Shown here: positions 5,030 to 5,932 of the stretch, in pieces
Numbering within the stretch: the first letter of the stretch is position 1
Layout of the letters: each line of letters begins with the position of its first letter
Source: an uncultured Leptolyngbya sp.
GTDB lineage: Bacteria > Cyanobacteriota > Cyanobacteriia > Phormidesmidales > Phormidesmidaceae
Assembly: GCA_937899365.1 (NCBI GenBank)
Contig: CALBPH010000302.1
Span: forward strand, 1 to 5,932
DNA length: 5,932 nt
Reading direction: 5' to 3'
Notes under the pieces: generated by a model
What the model was told of the DNA's origin: nothing
What the model saw: only the letters and a program-made list of their open reading frames with translations
Databases searched by the model: none
Program-made: the position numbers and the translations under genes

Positions 5030-5911
5030 ATGGCGGACGTTTGGACTGAGATTGCCGCGCAGATTGCTCAAGTGAGCCAGCAGCCCTTTTGGGTGGAGCG
5101 AACCCACTCAGTGGGGGGAGGATGTATTAATCAGGCCTATGGATTGAGCAATGGCCAAACCACATTTTTTGTGAAGCTCAATCAGGCTAGCAAGTTAGCT
5201 ATGTTTGAGGCTGAGCTGGCTGGTCTCAAAGAAATGTATAACAGTCAAACTATTCGGGTACCGCAGCCTTTGTGCTGTGGCCTCTCAGGGAATAGTTCCT
5301 ACATTGTGATGGAGTGGTTGGACCTTGGCGGGGGCAGGGGCGCCTGGGCTAACCTGGGGCAAAATTTGGCGGCCATGCATCGCACCTCCAGTGATTTGGG
5401 TGTTGGTTGGCATCGCTCCAACACCATCGGCGAAACCCATCAGCCCAATGACTGGCAGGAAAGCTGGCTGACCTTCTGGCGGGACCAGCGTTTAGCTTAC
5501 CAATTTCGTCTGGCTAAGCGACGGGGTGGTTCCTTCCCCCAGCAGGAGGATTTACTAGCCGCGTTACCTGACCTGTTGGCTGGTCATGACCCCATTCCTG
5601 CATTGGTCCATGGGGATTTGTGGTCTGGTAATGCGGCTATTACAACGGCAGGTGAGCCCGTTATTTTTGATCCGGCCACTTACTATGGCGATCGCGAAGT
5701 TGATTTGGCCATGACCGAGCTGTTTGGTCGGTTTCCAGCGGCGTTTTACGATGCCTATGAGTCGGTTTATCCCCTATCACTGGGCTATTCCACCCGAAAA
5801 ATACTTTATAACCTCTATCACATTCTCAATCACTTCAACCTGTTTGGCGGTGGTTACGGCGCTCAAGCCAATCGCATGATTCAACAGCTGCTGGCGAAAG
5901 TGAGAGCATGA
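5030..5911 (+). CDS. Fructosamine-3-kinase family protein (ketosamine kinase)
   Basis: A 293-residue protein, the usual FN3K-family length of about 290. Family members phosphorylate the sugar of ketoamine (Amadori) adducts on proteins so that the glycation decomposes. Bacterial members are less studied and may act on free ribulosamines or other substrates. Visible motifs are the glycine-rich loop SVGGGCINQAY (27-37), the nucleotide-binding lysine K49 in FFVKLN, acidic FEAE (59-62), and the hinge YIVMEWL (91-97). LVHGDLWSGN follows (192-201, catalytic D196 and N201), then IFDPATYYGDREVDLAM with metal-binding D214. The C-terminal NLYHILNHFNLFGGGY is also typical. C32 in the glycine loop corresponds to the cysteine reported as a redox switch in eukaryotic FN3Ks. 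It is likely cytoplasmic, and the stop overlaps the next start (ATGA), which suggests an operon continuing to the right. Confidence 0.92.
   Translation: MADVWTEIAAQIAQVSQQPFWVERTHSVGGGCINQAYGLSNGQTTFFVKLNQASKLAMFEAELAGLKEMYNSQTIRVPQPLCCGLSGNSSYIVMEWLDLGGGRGAWANLGQNLAAMHRTSSDLGVGWHRSNTIGETHQPNDWQESWLTFWRDQRLAYQFRLAKRRGGSFPQQEDLLAALPDLLAGHDPIPALVHGDLWSGNAAITTAGEPVIFDPATYYGDREVDLAMTELFGRFPAAFYDAYESVYPLSLGYSTRKILYNLYHILNHFNLFGGGYGAQANRMIQQLLAKVRA
5688..5695. repeat. HIP1 octamer GCGATCGC
   Basis: The second perfect HIP1 palindrome in the window, inside the kinase gene at the codons for YYGDRE. Confidence 0.8.
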
Positions 5912-5932
5912 GCCGAAGTTCGTTTTCTGATC
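5908..5932 (+). CDS. Possible start of a downstream gene, cut by the window edge
   Basis: An ATG at 5908-5910 overlaps the kinase stop as ATGA, a common translational-coupling arrangement, and stays open for the eight codons available (MSRSSFSD). The upstream GTGAGAG (5900-5906) is at most a weak ribosome site, too close to the ATG to be ideal. The piece is too short to identify. Confidence 0.35.

Noticed and set aside
4898..5107. 69-codon minus-strand open frame over the palindrome
   Set aside because: Includes both palindrome arms and antisense of the kinase start, with no recognisable protein features.

Overview
The window looks like chromosomal DNA from a cyanobacterium. The base composition appears close to balanced. 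Two copies of the HIP1 octamer GCGATCGC (2453-2460 and 5688-5695) are typical of cyanobacterial genomes. The MEP-pathway gene ispF, a fructosamine-kinase-family gene and a single-subunit M16 peptidase also fit. I cannot name the genus. A filamentous or Leptolyngbya-like cyanobacterium is only a guess.

Left part (1-1133, + strand): a TrmD tRNA methyltransferase, cut at its 5' end by the window edge, reads without a stop into a complete IspF (MEcPP synthase). Either this is a TrmD-IspF fusion protein, or two genes whose separating stop codon is missing. IspF keeps its own Shine-Dalgarno and ATG at 657, and one extra A in the A4 run at 592-595 would create a TAA stop. Next comes a 212-bp non-coding stretch (1134-1345) with a sigma70-like promoter and a weak terminator-like hairpin. 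It leads to a small BON-domain protein (1361-1708, +).

Middle (1822-3500, - strand): a six-helix sugar ABC-transporter permease of the MalF/UgpA type, without its partner permease, binding protein or ATPase in the window. Upstream of it on the same strand is a phage-type GH24 lysozyme with an unrecognised N-terminal module. No other phage genes are visible.

Right part (3594-5932, + strand): a zinc peptidase of family M16, transcribed divergently from the lysozyme across a 99-bp region with a good promoter. A 128-bp gap then holds a perfect long palindrome (17-bp arms, 3-nt loop, no U-tract). It is followed by a fructosamine-3-kinase-family protein with a strong Shine-Dalgarno, and by the first codons of a further gene that overlaps it by ATGA.

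The genes do not form one pathway. This is mostly ordinary housekeeping and accessory cyanobacterial DNA. The points worth a second look are the TrmD-IspF junction, the palindrome at 4947-4983, and the lysozyme's N-terminal module. I saw no CRISPR array, tRNA, rRNA, insertion sequence or convincing new multi-gene system.
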